Shown: one piece after another, positions 55,351-64,000 of the stretch
How positions within the stretch are numbered: position 1 is the stretch's first letter
Layout of the letters: the number at the start of each line of letters is the position of its first letter
Assembly: GCA_030761205.1 (NCBI GenBank)
Contig: JAULJL010000034.1
Span: 5,045,501-5,109,500, forward strand
Length of the DNA: 64,000 nucleotides
DNA from: Fremontodendron californicum
Lineage: Eukaryota; Streptophyta; Magnoliopsida; Malvales; Malvaceae
Direction: 5' to 3'
Notes under the pieces: model-generated
The model's input: only the letters and a program-made list of their open reading frames with translations
Told to the model about the DNA's origin: nothing
Database searches by the model: none
Position numbers and translations under genes: made by a program

Positions 55351-55595
55351 ATCAATTATTGATGGTGTAATGCGTTGCACAGATTGTGGAACCAGTGCAG
55401 TGCTTTACTGTGCAGTCGCACACTTTATAGGATTGCCGTGCCTAATGTCATGCTCGTACAGAACCAAACTAAGAGACAAGTTTGGGCTGCCGGAAACTCC
55501 AGCCCCGGATTGGGTTACTCACTTCCTTTGTGCATCGTGTGCTCTTTGTCAAGAATATAGGGAGCTTCAAAGTAGAGGCTGGGATCCTGCTATTG

Positions 55596-56519
55596 GTAAT
55601 TTTCCCTTTTCTCTGTTAATTTTTCTTAAAGGGTAATTAAAAGTGTTTTTGGTATATTTTAAGAGAAATTATTTCATCAATTATCAGTAAAATTTTTAAA
55701 TTTTATAAATAAAATTAATAAAAAATTAAAAATATATATATCAAACACGAACTCATATTTTATTTAAGTTTTGTAATGATGGCACCTATGAACCAAAGAA
55801 TGATGGCTTGATGATGAGAGACTGATTTCTCGAATGCTTTAGATTTGCTTTTTTTTTTTTTTTTTTGTGTCACTTCTTTTTTTCTGTTTGTATTAGTTTT
55901 ATGTCAAATGCTCCCAATTTAATTTCTGTCGATGAAATAAGCAAATCCCAACAAGCATGTTCGATTGTAAACTCGTAATTGCTTTCTCAGGGAAATAATG
56001 TTTCTTTAATCGCTATAAACTATGGTTTGCACGAATTACCTATGGGATCTTATGAGATTTTCCCATGTGGGAGTAGAAAAATTGGTTCATTAAGGCATTC
56101 AACAAAAAGTAGAGTTTCGATTTTTGTTTTGTTTTGTTTTGGTTTCCTATAGTTTTCGTTCACCTATATTAAAAGTGTCCAAGGGTTAGGGTTATTCATT
56201 CGGGCTCCTAAAGTTAAGCCCGGTTCAATTAAATTATTTTATTAATAAATAATATATATTTATTTTAATTTAATTTAATTTTAAGATATATTTAAATACC
56301 AAATATTATTATAAAATAATATTTTCTTTATTAATAATAAAATATAATATAAAAATAGAGAAATCAAGTTCGGCTTGAGCATGACTTTTCAAAATAAAAA
56401 TCTAATAGGCTCGACCTTTAACCTATATGAATCATTTCAAAAAGATAAATTCACTTCTGAAAATTCCGTCTTATTTTAAGTTTTAGTATATATGTTGGGG
56501 TACACAAATATGGATATGT
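55596..56519. other. Spacer after the PLAC8-type locus
   Basis: This may contain the missing terminal exon. A candidate acceptor ttgctttctcag at 55980-55991 precedes ggaaataatgtttctttaat, but the frame does not give a convincing tail. The remainder is AT-rich with no gene. Confidence 0.35.
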
Positions 56520-58260
56520 CGCAAACTGGGTTTACGACCTAATCTTAATTTATTTGGAGTTTTAGACACCGATTTAGATGGAACTAAGTTCAAAAGCTAT
56601 ATTTCCGTTTCTAAGACATACCCTCAAAACGAGATAGGCAAAGTAGAATAGCTGAGCATAGATCTCACCATATCTAAAAGAGTCATGTTTCTCCGTTCAG
56701 TAACATCACTCAATTGTGGTTTAGTTGGAGCTTTGAACTAAGAAAAAGTCACATTCCCAACCAAATAATCCCTAAATTCTCTTGAGAGATATTCATCACC
56801 TTGATCTGATCAAAGTTTTTTTATGTTTAAATCTAGTTGTTTTTCCAACTCGACCTTAAATTTTTTGAATTTTTCAAACGCCTGGCACATTAGATAAACA
56901 TTGTTAGACATGTGAGTCCAGTCCTTCCTCATTCCAGTGCAAGTCAAAACATTGGGGAGGGGGGAGCACCGAGAAGTGATTGAAAGAAAAAAAGGAAATA
57001 ACAAATGGTGGGGGAGGCACCGAATTCTTCTTTGGCGTTTTGCATATTTTTGAGTCTCAATAAATAGAGGCATGCAATTGAAGGCAAATGCATCAGAATG
57101 TGAGAGAACATAAAATAGAGTAGAAGAGTTTTTCCTCCACAGATAAGAGTAAAAAGAGAAGAATAGGGTACTCAACAAATTGGGGGTTTTTTTAGATATT
57201 TATTGAGGTATTTTTTATCATAAAGAATCATAATATTTTATCAAATTCAGGAGAGATTTGAGGATATATTCTCAAAGACTTAACTTTGTTATATTATTCA
57301 AATTGTTGTGAATCTTGAGCTTTGGTCAAAAAATTTAAGATATTATACTTTTGTAATCTGCCTATTTTTCATAATGGATTCTACTCGAATTTTGTCTCTT
57401 GATTTTTATTTCTATTCCGGAGGGTTTTTCACGTAAATTTTGGTGTTGTTTATTTTTTCCTATATTATCTGTTACTTGATTTAGATATTAATTTTTTCAA
57501 TATTATTATTGACTAATTAAACTGTCAAAATTTTGTGAGTATTTTATCACGTTATTCTGTTAATATTTTGTCTGAGGGCCCACCAAACATAACCATACCT
57601 TGATTAATATCAATAAATGTGATAAAGTACTCAAACCTACCTTGGGAGTATACGTTCATTAGTCCATATACATCTTTACGTACCAAATTCAAAGGTTCTG
57701 TAGCACATTCTCCATTAGTCGAAAATGGCCTCTTTGTCATCTTTCTTTCTAAGCAGGATTCATAAGTCATGACTTAAAATCTAATGGCCCCAAAAGTCCA
57801 TCTTCGGTCACCAAGTGTATCCTGTTAGGATTTGTATGATCCAAACGTAAATGTCATAGATATGTTTGGTTAGATGAGATTTTATGTTTTTTAGATTGAT
57901 GCACTTGCTCATTTTGTAAACTTTTGTGTCATGCATAATATGGATCTTAGGATTTAATTGATACAAACCATCTATCAATGAATTGGAACAAATAACACTA
58001 TTATTTATAAAAAATAAAATTGGGGAATTAAAATTAACATTGTATCCTTATTTAAATAAACAACCAACAAAAATTAAATTTCTCTCAAGTTCAAGAACAT
58101 AAAAACAATTTTCCAAAACTAAAATCCTTTTATCAAAACATAAACGAACAGATCTAATTCTCCTCGTTGACACGAACTGGCCCCTTCCCAACCTCAAAAT
58201 CATCTTACCCTCACTTATTTTTTCGTATTGCTGCCTACAAATATTTATTCATTTTAACCC
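56520..58260 (-). mobile_element. Decayed Ty1/copia pol fragment, split by a solo LTR
   Basis: On the minus strand, pieces of the copia GAG-pre-integrase and integrase domains can be read with many stops and shifts: HLRLGHTNPNRIHLVTEDG and ESCLERKMTKRPF (about 57730-57850), DVYGLMNV and FEYFITFID (57600-57690), then after the insertion VYLMCQAFEKFKKF and LEKQLDLNIKKL, SDQGDEYLSREF, ERRNMTLLDMVRSMLSYS and LLNLVPSKSVSKTP (56530-56900). The order and motifs match plant copia integrases. This lineage is much older than the intact element at 43144. Confidence 0.8.
56902..57585. mobile_element. Solo LTR (684 bp) inside the decayed copia
   Basis: The insertion runs tgttagacatgtgagtccag to ctgagggcccacca (TG...CA) and is flanked by the 5-bp duplication AACAT (56897-56901 and 57586-57590). 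Removing it and one duplication restores the integrase motif RYGYVYLM on the minus strand. No internal retrotransposon sequence remains, as expected after LTR-LTR recombination. The 123-codon ORF across its left border is a chance fusion. Confidence 0.85.
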
Positions 58261-58640
58261 TTCATCTGATATGAATGAGCATAAAAACTAAAAGACTGAG
58301 CAAGAAGGGCTCTCTAAGTTTCAGATTCTATATAAAAGGAAAATATATGAAGTAAGCAATTGACTCAAAGCCCCTTCAAAATGATTGAACAATCAAGGCA
58401 AATCTGGACTTCTTAATTATTATGTTACACAATACTATAACATTCTATTTCACAGGAGAAAGACAGCCATTTGAAAAAGAAAGAAAAAGAAGAAGAACGA
58501 TGGTGAACATCTTATTGTGGAATTATATACTAAAACATTAATTGTGCCTATAACCATTATTCGAGGAGAAATATCAAGGTACAACCACCATATTCATCAA
58601 AATTGTCTGTTTTCGCTGCCAATCACCTTAATTATAATGG
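58261..58640 (-). other. Probable 3' UTR of the PB1-domain gene
   Basis: Non-coding DNA directly downstream of the stop codon at 58641, with no repeat that I recognise. Confidence 0.45.
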
Positions 58641-61551
58641 CTATGAGATTCTGATCTGCTGATTGTTACTGTTTGTGGGCAGCTGCTTTGAAGTATCTGC
58701 CAATGCAGCGGCTGCAGCAGCTTGGTTCATGGTTTGATACAACGGAGGCAGTGAAGGAGCTTGATGCAGCTGAGCATAGTACATTTGATCTTGTGTAGGA
58801 TTTGTATACTCATAACCATAATTAGTAGTAGCAGCTGATTGTGGCGGATGCTGCATTTGGGAGAAGCCTACATATGGTTGCTGAACTTGAACCACTTGAT
58901 GACTTGATGGCACAGCTGTTATATTTCTATACACAGTTGATGTCATTTCAGGTTTAGCAAGGGGAGCTGTATTTGTAGAGTAAATGGGAGGCGCGGTGGC
59001 GGCCTCTTTGTAAGCAGTGGAGGAGGCAGCTACTATTGAAGGAGTTGGAGGCGTCAATGGGCGGTTTGAGGCCATAATGCTAGCATGATCAGTTGCGTTG
59101 GATTTCATAGTTATGACACCAGTAGTGTTAGATTGCATGGACATGTATGGTTGTGATTGTGTTACTTGTGTAAAAGGCATTACATACATTGCCTGGTGGT
59201 ACTGCTGATCAGCTGGATGATGATGAAGTTGCTGCTGCTGTGATGGTGCTGCAGCATAGACTGGATAGTAAGATGACATTGGCACTGGAGCAGGAGCTGC
59301 AGGGTGGGGGATGTTGTAATGCATGCTGTTGGCTTGCATGATTTGTTGTTGTTGTTGCTGCTGTTGATCCAATTGTTGAGCCAAAGCATAGGAATCTTGA
59401 GCCTGTTGTTGAATTTGGATTTGGGAGCTTGGAAAGGAATTATCAGCATTTGTATTGGGGCTAGCAGCAGTTCTGCTATCTCTTGATGCAACATGAGTTT
59501 GATCTTGATAATAAATGGGCTTTGAGAGAGAATTTGCTGAGGCAATGCTACTATCACTGCATATTTAGGTCGAAACAAAGGTAAAAAAAAGGAAATACCC
59601 ATCTTTAGGACTAGATTGTCATTTCTAGAAGTTGAAATCAAGAATAGTTTTATAAAATACATAGAAACGTGTTGATGCAAGGATTGTTGAATCGGTATTT
59701 CCCGTTTTGAAGGTCTAAAGACCGTTCTCACGGTTTTGTCCTTCCAGAAAAGACGTCTCATAGGGGAAAGATGACTCTTGCTTTATGAAGCCACAGTCCA
59801 ATACTTGGCTAGTTAATGTGGGATCGTTTTTCCTCTCAACACTAGCCTCCTAGACAAGGGTATAGACTGTGTTTTTGTTGAGGGTTGGTACAGATCCTGA
59901 ACAGATTCCCACAGACAGGGTTATTGTTGATGCAAGGATTGTTGGACTGCGTTCGTTATGAGGTATTGTCCGTTTTGGAGGTCTAAATACTGTCCTTACT
60001 GTTTTGTCCTTTAAGAAAAGACGCCTTATAAGAAAAAGATAACCCTTGCTTTATAAAGTCACAATTCAATCATTGACTAGTCGACGTAGAATCGTTTTCC
60101 GTCTCAACAAAACTCATTCCAATTAAACTTATGAGCAAATATTTCTCCTCACATTGGGCTAAAACTAATGTCAGCTTATTAATCTTCAAAGAAGAAAGGT
60201 ACTGATCTATTTAGACTAAGGCTAAGGCCTTATGTAAACCAATGTGAAGTTTTCTTATTTATGTGATGATATTGACTTCAATGAAACAAATGGAGCAAAG
60301 AGGAAGAAAAGTTTAAATCCAGGGAAAAGAAATCATCAAATTAGGAAAATACCTTGTAACTGAATCAGGGGAAGGCAAATTATAAGTGCCGCAAGCATTC
60401 TGTTGTACTGGTGGCTGCAATGGCAATGGAGGTTTGCGAAAACCAACAGGCACCCCCTGATCAGATCTCTCATCATCAGACAAAACCCGATTCAAGTTGT
60501 CACTAGAACCCCCTGCAACTGTCGCTAAAGACACAGGATGCCGAGGCAGAGCTGACACAACAGCAGCCCCATAGCCATAGCCATCATCTTGCTTATGAAT
60601 ATTATTTGTAGCAAAACTTATCTGAGCAAACTGCTCTTCTATGCCAACCCTCTGGTCCTGCAGTTTAGCCCCTCCAGCTCCACCCTGATCAACTCGAACC
60701 TGAATAGGTGGCAAGTTGGACATTGAAGGTGAAGAAGAAGTTGAACCAAAAGATGAAGTTTTCTCCACCATTGGTGAATCAGGCAACGAATATTGCACCT
60801 CATCATTAAGAACTGCATTATTATTGTTTTTCGCTTGGTTCTTCTGTTCCTCAAATTCACCATCAAGATTCAAGTTCAACAAGGTCTCCATGGTGGCTGA
60901 ATCTGAGTTCCCTCTAGGAATCAAACCTGAACCATTAAGAGCATCAACGAACCATGTTTCAGACTTGGCATCATTTAGCAGTGGACCCATTGAGGCTGCA
61001 GTGTCAGGCTTGTTAAAAAAAAGAAATAAACGGATTCGAGAGGAGGTTACAGAAGAAGCTGATGTTGCTATTAAACGGTCATATTCTTCAATCATGTTCT
61101 CGAGATCCTCATCCATGGCAACCGATACAAGAGAGTCAAGGTCTTCATTTGGAAGCTGGTACTTCAAGGTAAAAGGTCGGCCATTGAGAAGGCCACGTGA
61201 GAGGCGGTTGCAAAAGGCTGAGAGGGAGCAATGGCGATCAACCGCAACAAGACGAGTCTCACCACCAACGTAGCAAAGGGATTTGTCGTGCGGACGGGGC
61301 ATTATATGACCGCCAAAGGTACACATTAGGCGGAGCCTTGCGCCATTGACAGCTGGGAGAGGGTCATCATAGGTGTTTTCGTTACGGAAGCGAGGAGAGG
61401 ACTCAACAGAGTCAGGGTAGTTGAGATGTACACTGGTGGCAGCAACCGTGGCGGCGGCAGCGGTGGGAAGAGGTGGTGGATCCATTGGAGGAGGCGTCTC
61501 TTGTTTTGGGGTAGAGGCTTGTTGGGATGTGGACGGAGGATGCACAAGCAT
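58641..61551 (-). CDS. PB1-domain-containing protein, 2 coding exons, 704 aa
   Basis: PB1 domains mediate protein-protein interaction by pairing of acidic and basic faces; plant members outside the ARF/IAA, kinase and NLP families mostly lack an assigned role. Coding exons on the minus strand are 60353-61551 and 58641-59556; the phases join (ACA AG + T) for 2115 nt. The N-terminus (1-70) is Pro/Ala-rich. The PB1 domain spans about 72-178 (RLRLMCTFGGHIMPRP ... GGETRLVAVDR ... FTLKYQLPNEDLDSLVSVAM) with the acidic OPCA stretch DEDLENMIEEYD. The rest is low complexity: an Asn/Ser/Pro-rich middle and a C-terminal prion-like Gln-rich part with 8 consecutive Gln after QQLD and many Tyr/Pro/His residues. 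The frame is fully open. The start at 61551 gives the usual short leader before PB1. The intron holds a TRIM. Confidence 0.92.
59671..60109. mobile_element. Very small TRIM-like element in the PB1-gene intron
   Basis: Two direct repeats, 59671-59841 (171 bp) and 59925-60109 (185 bp), both start tgttgatgcaaggattgttg and end in tctcaaca. The interior is 83 bp. Flanks aaacg and aaact match in 4 of 5 bases. The two repeats differ at many positions, so the insertion is old. I do not see a standard primer-binding site, so the TRIM assignment rests on TG...CA ends and structure. Confidence 0.75.
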
Positions 61552-63609
61552 GAAGGGGTTAACTAAAGCCAGTGGTTTTATAGTTAATTGTCACATTTAC
61601 TCTTTTTTAAAGAAAATAATGCTCTTAAACCTGGATCATGACTAGGATTAGTTAGAAGATCGAATTTAAATGGGATGTATTTATTTTTAAAGATTTTTAA
61701 TGAGGTGGTATCATATGGTTTATTGGCAACATATAAATTTATACATTGTCAATACATCAAATGTAAAATCAAAAAGAACTAGTGGTATATATTATTACGA
61801 CTTATATATTTGATGCATCGATAATGTATAAAAATTATAAACTGTCCATTAACCACAATAAAACACTTTATTAGTAAATAAAATAAAAAATTTTAAAATT
61901 TTAAAAATAAATATTAATATTAATATATTTATTTAAGTGTATAAGTGTTATACACCGTCAATAAATCAACCATATCAGTTTGTTGGGAGGGCTATGTTGA
62001 AGACCTGTGTTGAAGCTCAAGAGAAATTCGGGGTGAAAAACTTAGAATAATTTTTTTAATTGTAAGTTTTTGAAAGAAAAAAATTAAAATTAAAAAATTT
62101 GTAAATATTTAATTAAATATAAATAAATTTATTAATATTTATTTTTAATTCTCATAATTTTTTATTTTAATCATTAATAAAATATTATTGTGGTTCATTG
62201 ACTATATGTAATATTTATAACTCTCAATTTATCAAATATAAACTTTATTATTATATTATTATTGTTTGAATGTTCAATCAAATTGCAAGTTTGCAAGTAA
62301 AAATGAAAACTTTGCTAGTATTATTAGCTTTTTTACCATTGCAAGCCAGCTTTGGGCATCGATAGCTGTAGATCTGGTGGGAGTGGGACGGAATCCTCGA
62401 CAACTTAGCCATGCATCATATGGACTTCGATGGGAAATGGACTCAATCACATGCAGATTTATAGATTTTTGTGCGGCATCATAACAGTTGCTTTGATCTT
62501 TATTATTTTTCAAGAGTACTAATATTCGAAGACCAAGTTAGATCCGTTTACAGTTCGGATTATTCATTCAAATTTGAAAGTTAATTTAATATTTAAGAAA
62601 CTTTGAAAAAAATATTAGGTCCATAAAATAGATTTCGATAAAAAAAAAATGAGATTCATTTAAAAGATGATTGGACCTTGGTTCTAACTTTTAAGGTCCA
62701 AACTCGATCCGTTTTTTAATTATTTAATATATATTATTGTTATATTTATATATATTATGAAATTTATATCATATAAAAAATATATATATAAGTAATATTA
62801 TAGTGTAAATATTAAAAAATATGTTAAGTTATTATTTTTTTAAACTTAATAAAAATTAACGTATTAAAAATTAAATAAAAAATAATAATATTTTTTTAAA
62901 TATGAATGGATCTCGACTACTTATTTACAACATGAACGGATTGAACAGAATTTAAAATCTATATTTCGAGCCGAATCAAATTTAAACAAATATATATATA
63001 TAATTGATACCATACTTAAACTCGATTTGATCAACTTGAACACTTCTACACCAATTAAAGAGAAATTAACTTCAAAACAACGCCAAGTTTATGAAAATTA
63101 TCATAAGCTTGGTTTTGCACTTTGCTTCCAATGGATACGAGGACGCTGTAATAACCAAGCGAAACCCAAGAGAGAAACTATGGGCCATATAAGGTATGTT
63201 TTCCATTTTATTATTTTTAATTTGTTCTTGAAGGTAAGTATAGTTTCATGCATCATTCTTAAATTCAAAATATTGTAGGATGAATGCATCTTATATGAAG
63301 GAAGGTAGCAAATTTTTTAATTTTGTTTTTGAGAATGAAAAGATATGAGAATGACATATATAATAGGAATGAGACCAACTAAAAAAATATAGAAATAAGT
63401 GTCTTTTTTGAAATTGTCGTTTTGGCCTTGGTAATGGTAGCTCCCTTGAGAATACTTTGTGCATTTTTTTAAGCTAGGATCTAATATTTTATGCCATAAA
63501 GAATATAAAATATTGGGATGAACTCTTCCTTCAAGTAATTTTTTATATCATAGTCACATGTTGGGTTGTACAATTCATAGTGTCTAAGATCTAACATCTA
63601 GATACAAAC
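61552..63609. other. Upstream region of the PB1 gene and AT-rich spacer
   Basis: The first few hundred bases should include the PB1-gene promoter. At 61722-61846 an imperfect inverted repeat (tttatacattgtcaatacatcaaat against atttgatgcatcgataatgtata) looks like a MITE remnant. Less AT-rich islands at 62330-62480 and 63105-63195 have short ORFs on both strands (79 aa or fewer) without recognisable domains; they might be exon fragments, but I cannot assign them. Confidence 0.4.
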
Positions 63610-63785
63610 AGAAGTCGTTATTATTATTTTTTTGTTATGTGTGATTAGTCACTTATATGAATCTATCATTTTTAAAATAATCCTAAGCTTGACTAAGACA
63701 CCTTAAAAAGAATAGGTTCTGCTATACTTTTCAGAACTAGATTCGGGTGTTTGGTTACGTGTAGGAAGGATTAGCACCCCACAAC
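63610..63785. repeat. Old fragment of the Tat-like LTR
   Basis: ttttgttatgtgtgattagtcac and attcgggtgtttggttacgt-gtaggaaggattagcacccc correspond to tttgctaggtgtgattggcc and ttcgggagtcggttacgtgc-ggggaaggattagcaccccc of the LTR at 25904. Similarity is moderate, so this is a much older copy. It is cut by the MITE at 63786. Confidence 0.7.
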
Positions 63786-64000
63786 TAGGAGTGTAAACGG
63801 GACATCTGTGCTCGCAAGCTACTCGGGTTCAGCTTGAAAAAAAAAACTCAAATTCAGCTCAGTCATTGTCGAGTCGAGCTCAAGCTCGAGCAGCTCGAGC
63901 AAGTCGAATTCGAGTATCTTAATGCTTGACTCAAGTAGCTCGCCAGCCTAATCGAGCTTTTTTATTTTTAATCAGTATTGAAAATTTTCAATTCGAACTC
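63786..64000. mobile_element. hAT-type GAGCTCGAGC MITE, second copy (cut by window end)
   Basis: This starts taggagtgtaaacgggacat, then ctgtgctcgcaagctactcg, matching 49983 onwards, with a similar gagctcaagctcgagcagct interior. The right end lies outside the window. Confidence 0.8.

Larger units (their letters stand above)
51863..55595 (+). pseudogene. PLAC8/PCR-type (cadmium resistance / cell number regulator) gene, apparently broken
   Basis: PLAC8-domain proteins are small cysteine-rich membrane proteins linked to metal transport and organ size. Exon 1 (to 52395) encodes a Gln/Pro-rich N-terminus (QPQEYEPNHE ... PPHKPGGGQPP), then, in another frame, SWKSDLFDCMDDPLN. Exon 2 is 54786-54857 (ALVIVFFPWFTFGQIAEIVDDGDI). 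Exon 3 is 55383-55595 ([10 protein letters not shown] ... [20 protein letters not shown] ... [20 protein letters not shown]). Exon phases join. Two single-base shifts break it: one after ATGGGACGGACGCC at the start, and one in the g-run of ccagggggcc near 52330, where one more g would restore the frame. The usual Cys of the CPC motif is Trp (FFPWFTFG). The last exon was not found with confidence. Sequencing error in the homopolymer cannot be excluded. Confidence 0.75.

Noticed and set aside
56810..57178. 123-codon minus-strand ORF as a novel gene
   Set aside because: Its C-terminal part is copia integrase and its N-terminal part is solo-LTR sequence. It is a chance fusion across an insertion border.
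62266..62513. Overlapping ORFs of 72 and 79 codons on opposite strands as a small secreted-peptide gene
   Set aside because: A hydrophobic start (MKTLLVLLAFLPLQASFG) can be read in a third frame but stops soon after. There is no conserved domain, and a chance frame is more likely.

Overview
The window is nuclear DNA from a flowering plant, almost certainly a eudicot. It has intron-rich genes with GT-AG splicing, plant-specific protein families, very AT-rich intergenic DNA and many plant transposon types. I cannot name the species.

Genes. Three host genes can be modelled completely, all on the minus strand. (1) An alpha/beta-hydrolase lipase-like gene (2179-12944) has nine coding exons giving 688 aa; its first 41-bp coding exon lies 5.6 kb upstream of the second. 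(2) A CCR4-like endonuclease/exonuclease/phosphatase gene (15309-21857) has thirteen coding exons giving 474 aa, with an N-terminal polyserine tract. (3) A PB1-domain protein gene (58641-61551) has two coding exons giving 704 aa. A fourth locus on the plus strand (51863-55595) is a PLAC8/cadmium-resistance-type gene. It looks broken by two single-base frameshifts and its introns are full of repeats. A shortened tRNA-Asp copy without an anticodon arm lies at 37977-38024.

Mobile DNA makes up most of the rest. There is an intact Ty1/copia element with two 490-bp LTRs in which I see no difference and a 1378-codon ORF (43144-48754). A 10.5-kb Tat/Ogre-like element without pol, with almost identical 2.15-kb LTRs, occupies 25904-36384; it carries a large array of about 40-bp hairpin-bearing repeats next to its polypurine tract. 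Two miniature LTR elements (TRIMs) lie at 41035-42192 and 59671-60109. A solo LTR sits inside a decayed copia, and a duplicated solo LTR sits inside the PLAC8 intron. There is a LINE split by a hAT element, two Ty3/gypsy remnants (one with six 137-bp tandem units), and several MITE families, one of which (ACACGA-rich) has about eight copies.

Layout: 1-2.2 kb gypsy remnant and MITE; 2.2-13 kb lipase gene with a TE-filled first intron; 13-15.3 kb AT-rich spacer; 15.3-21.9 kb CCR4-like gene; 22-25.9 kb repeats and gag remnant; 25.9-36.4 kb Tat-like element; 36.4-43.1 kb AT-rich DNA with tRNA fragment, MITEs and TRIM; 43.1-48.8 kb copia; 48.8-51.8 kb spacer with hAT MITE; 51.9-55.6 kb PLAC8 locus; 56.5-58.3 kb decayed copia; 58.6-61.6 kb PB1 gene; 61.6-64 kb spacer ending in an old Tat LTR fragment cut by a second hAT MITE.

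The host genes show no sign of acting together. Many insertions can be put in order of age from target-site duplications and from reading frames that are restored when the insertion is removed. All homology statements come from family knowledge; no search was run.
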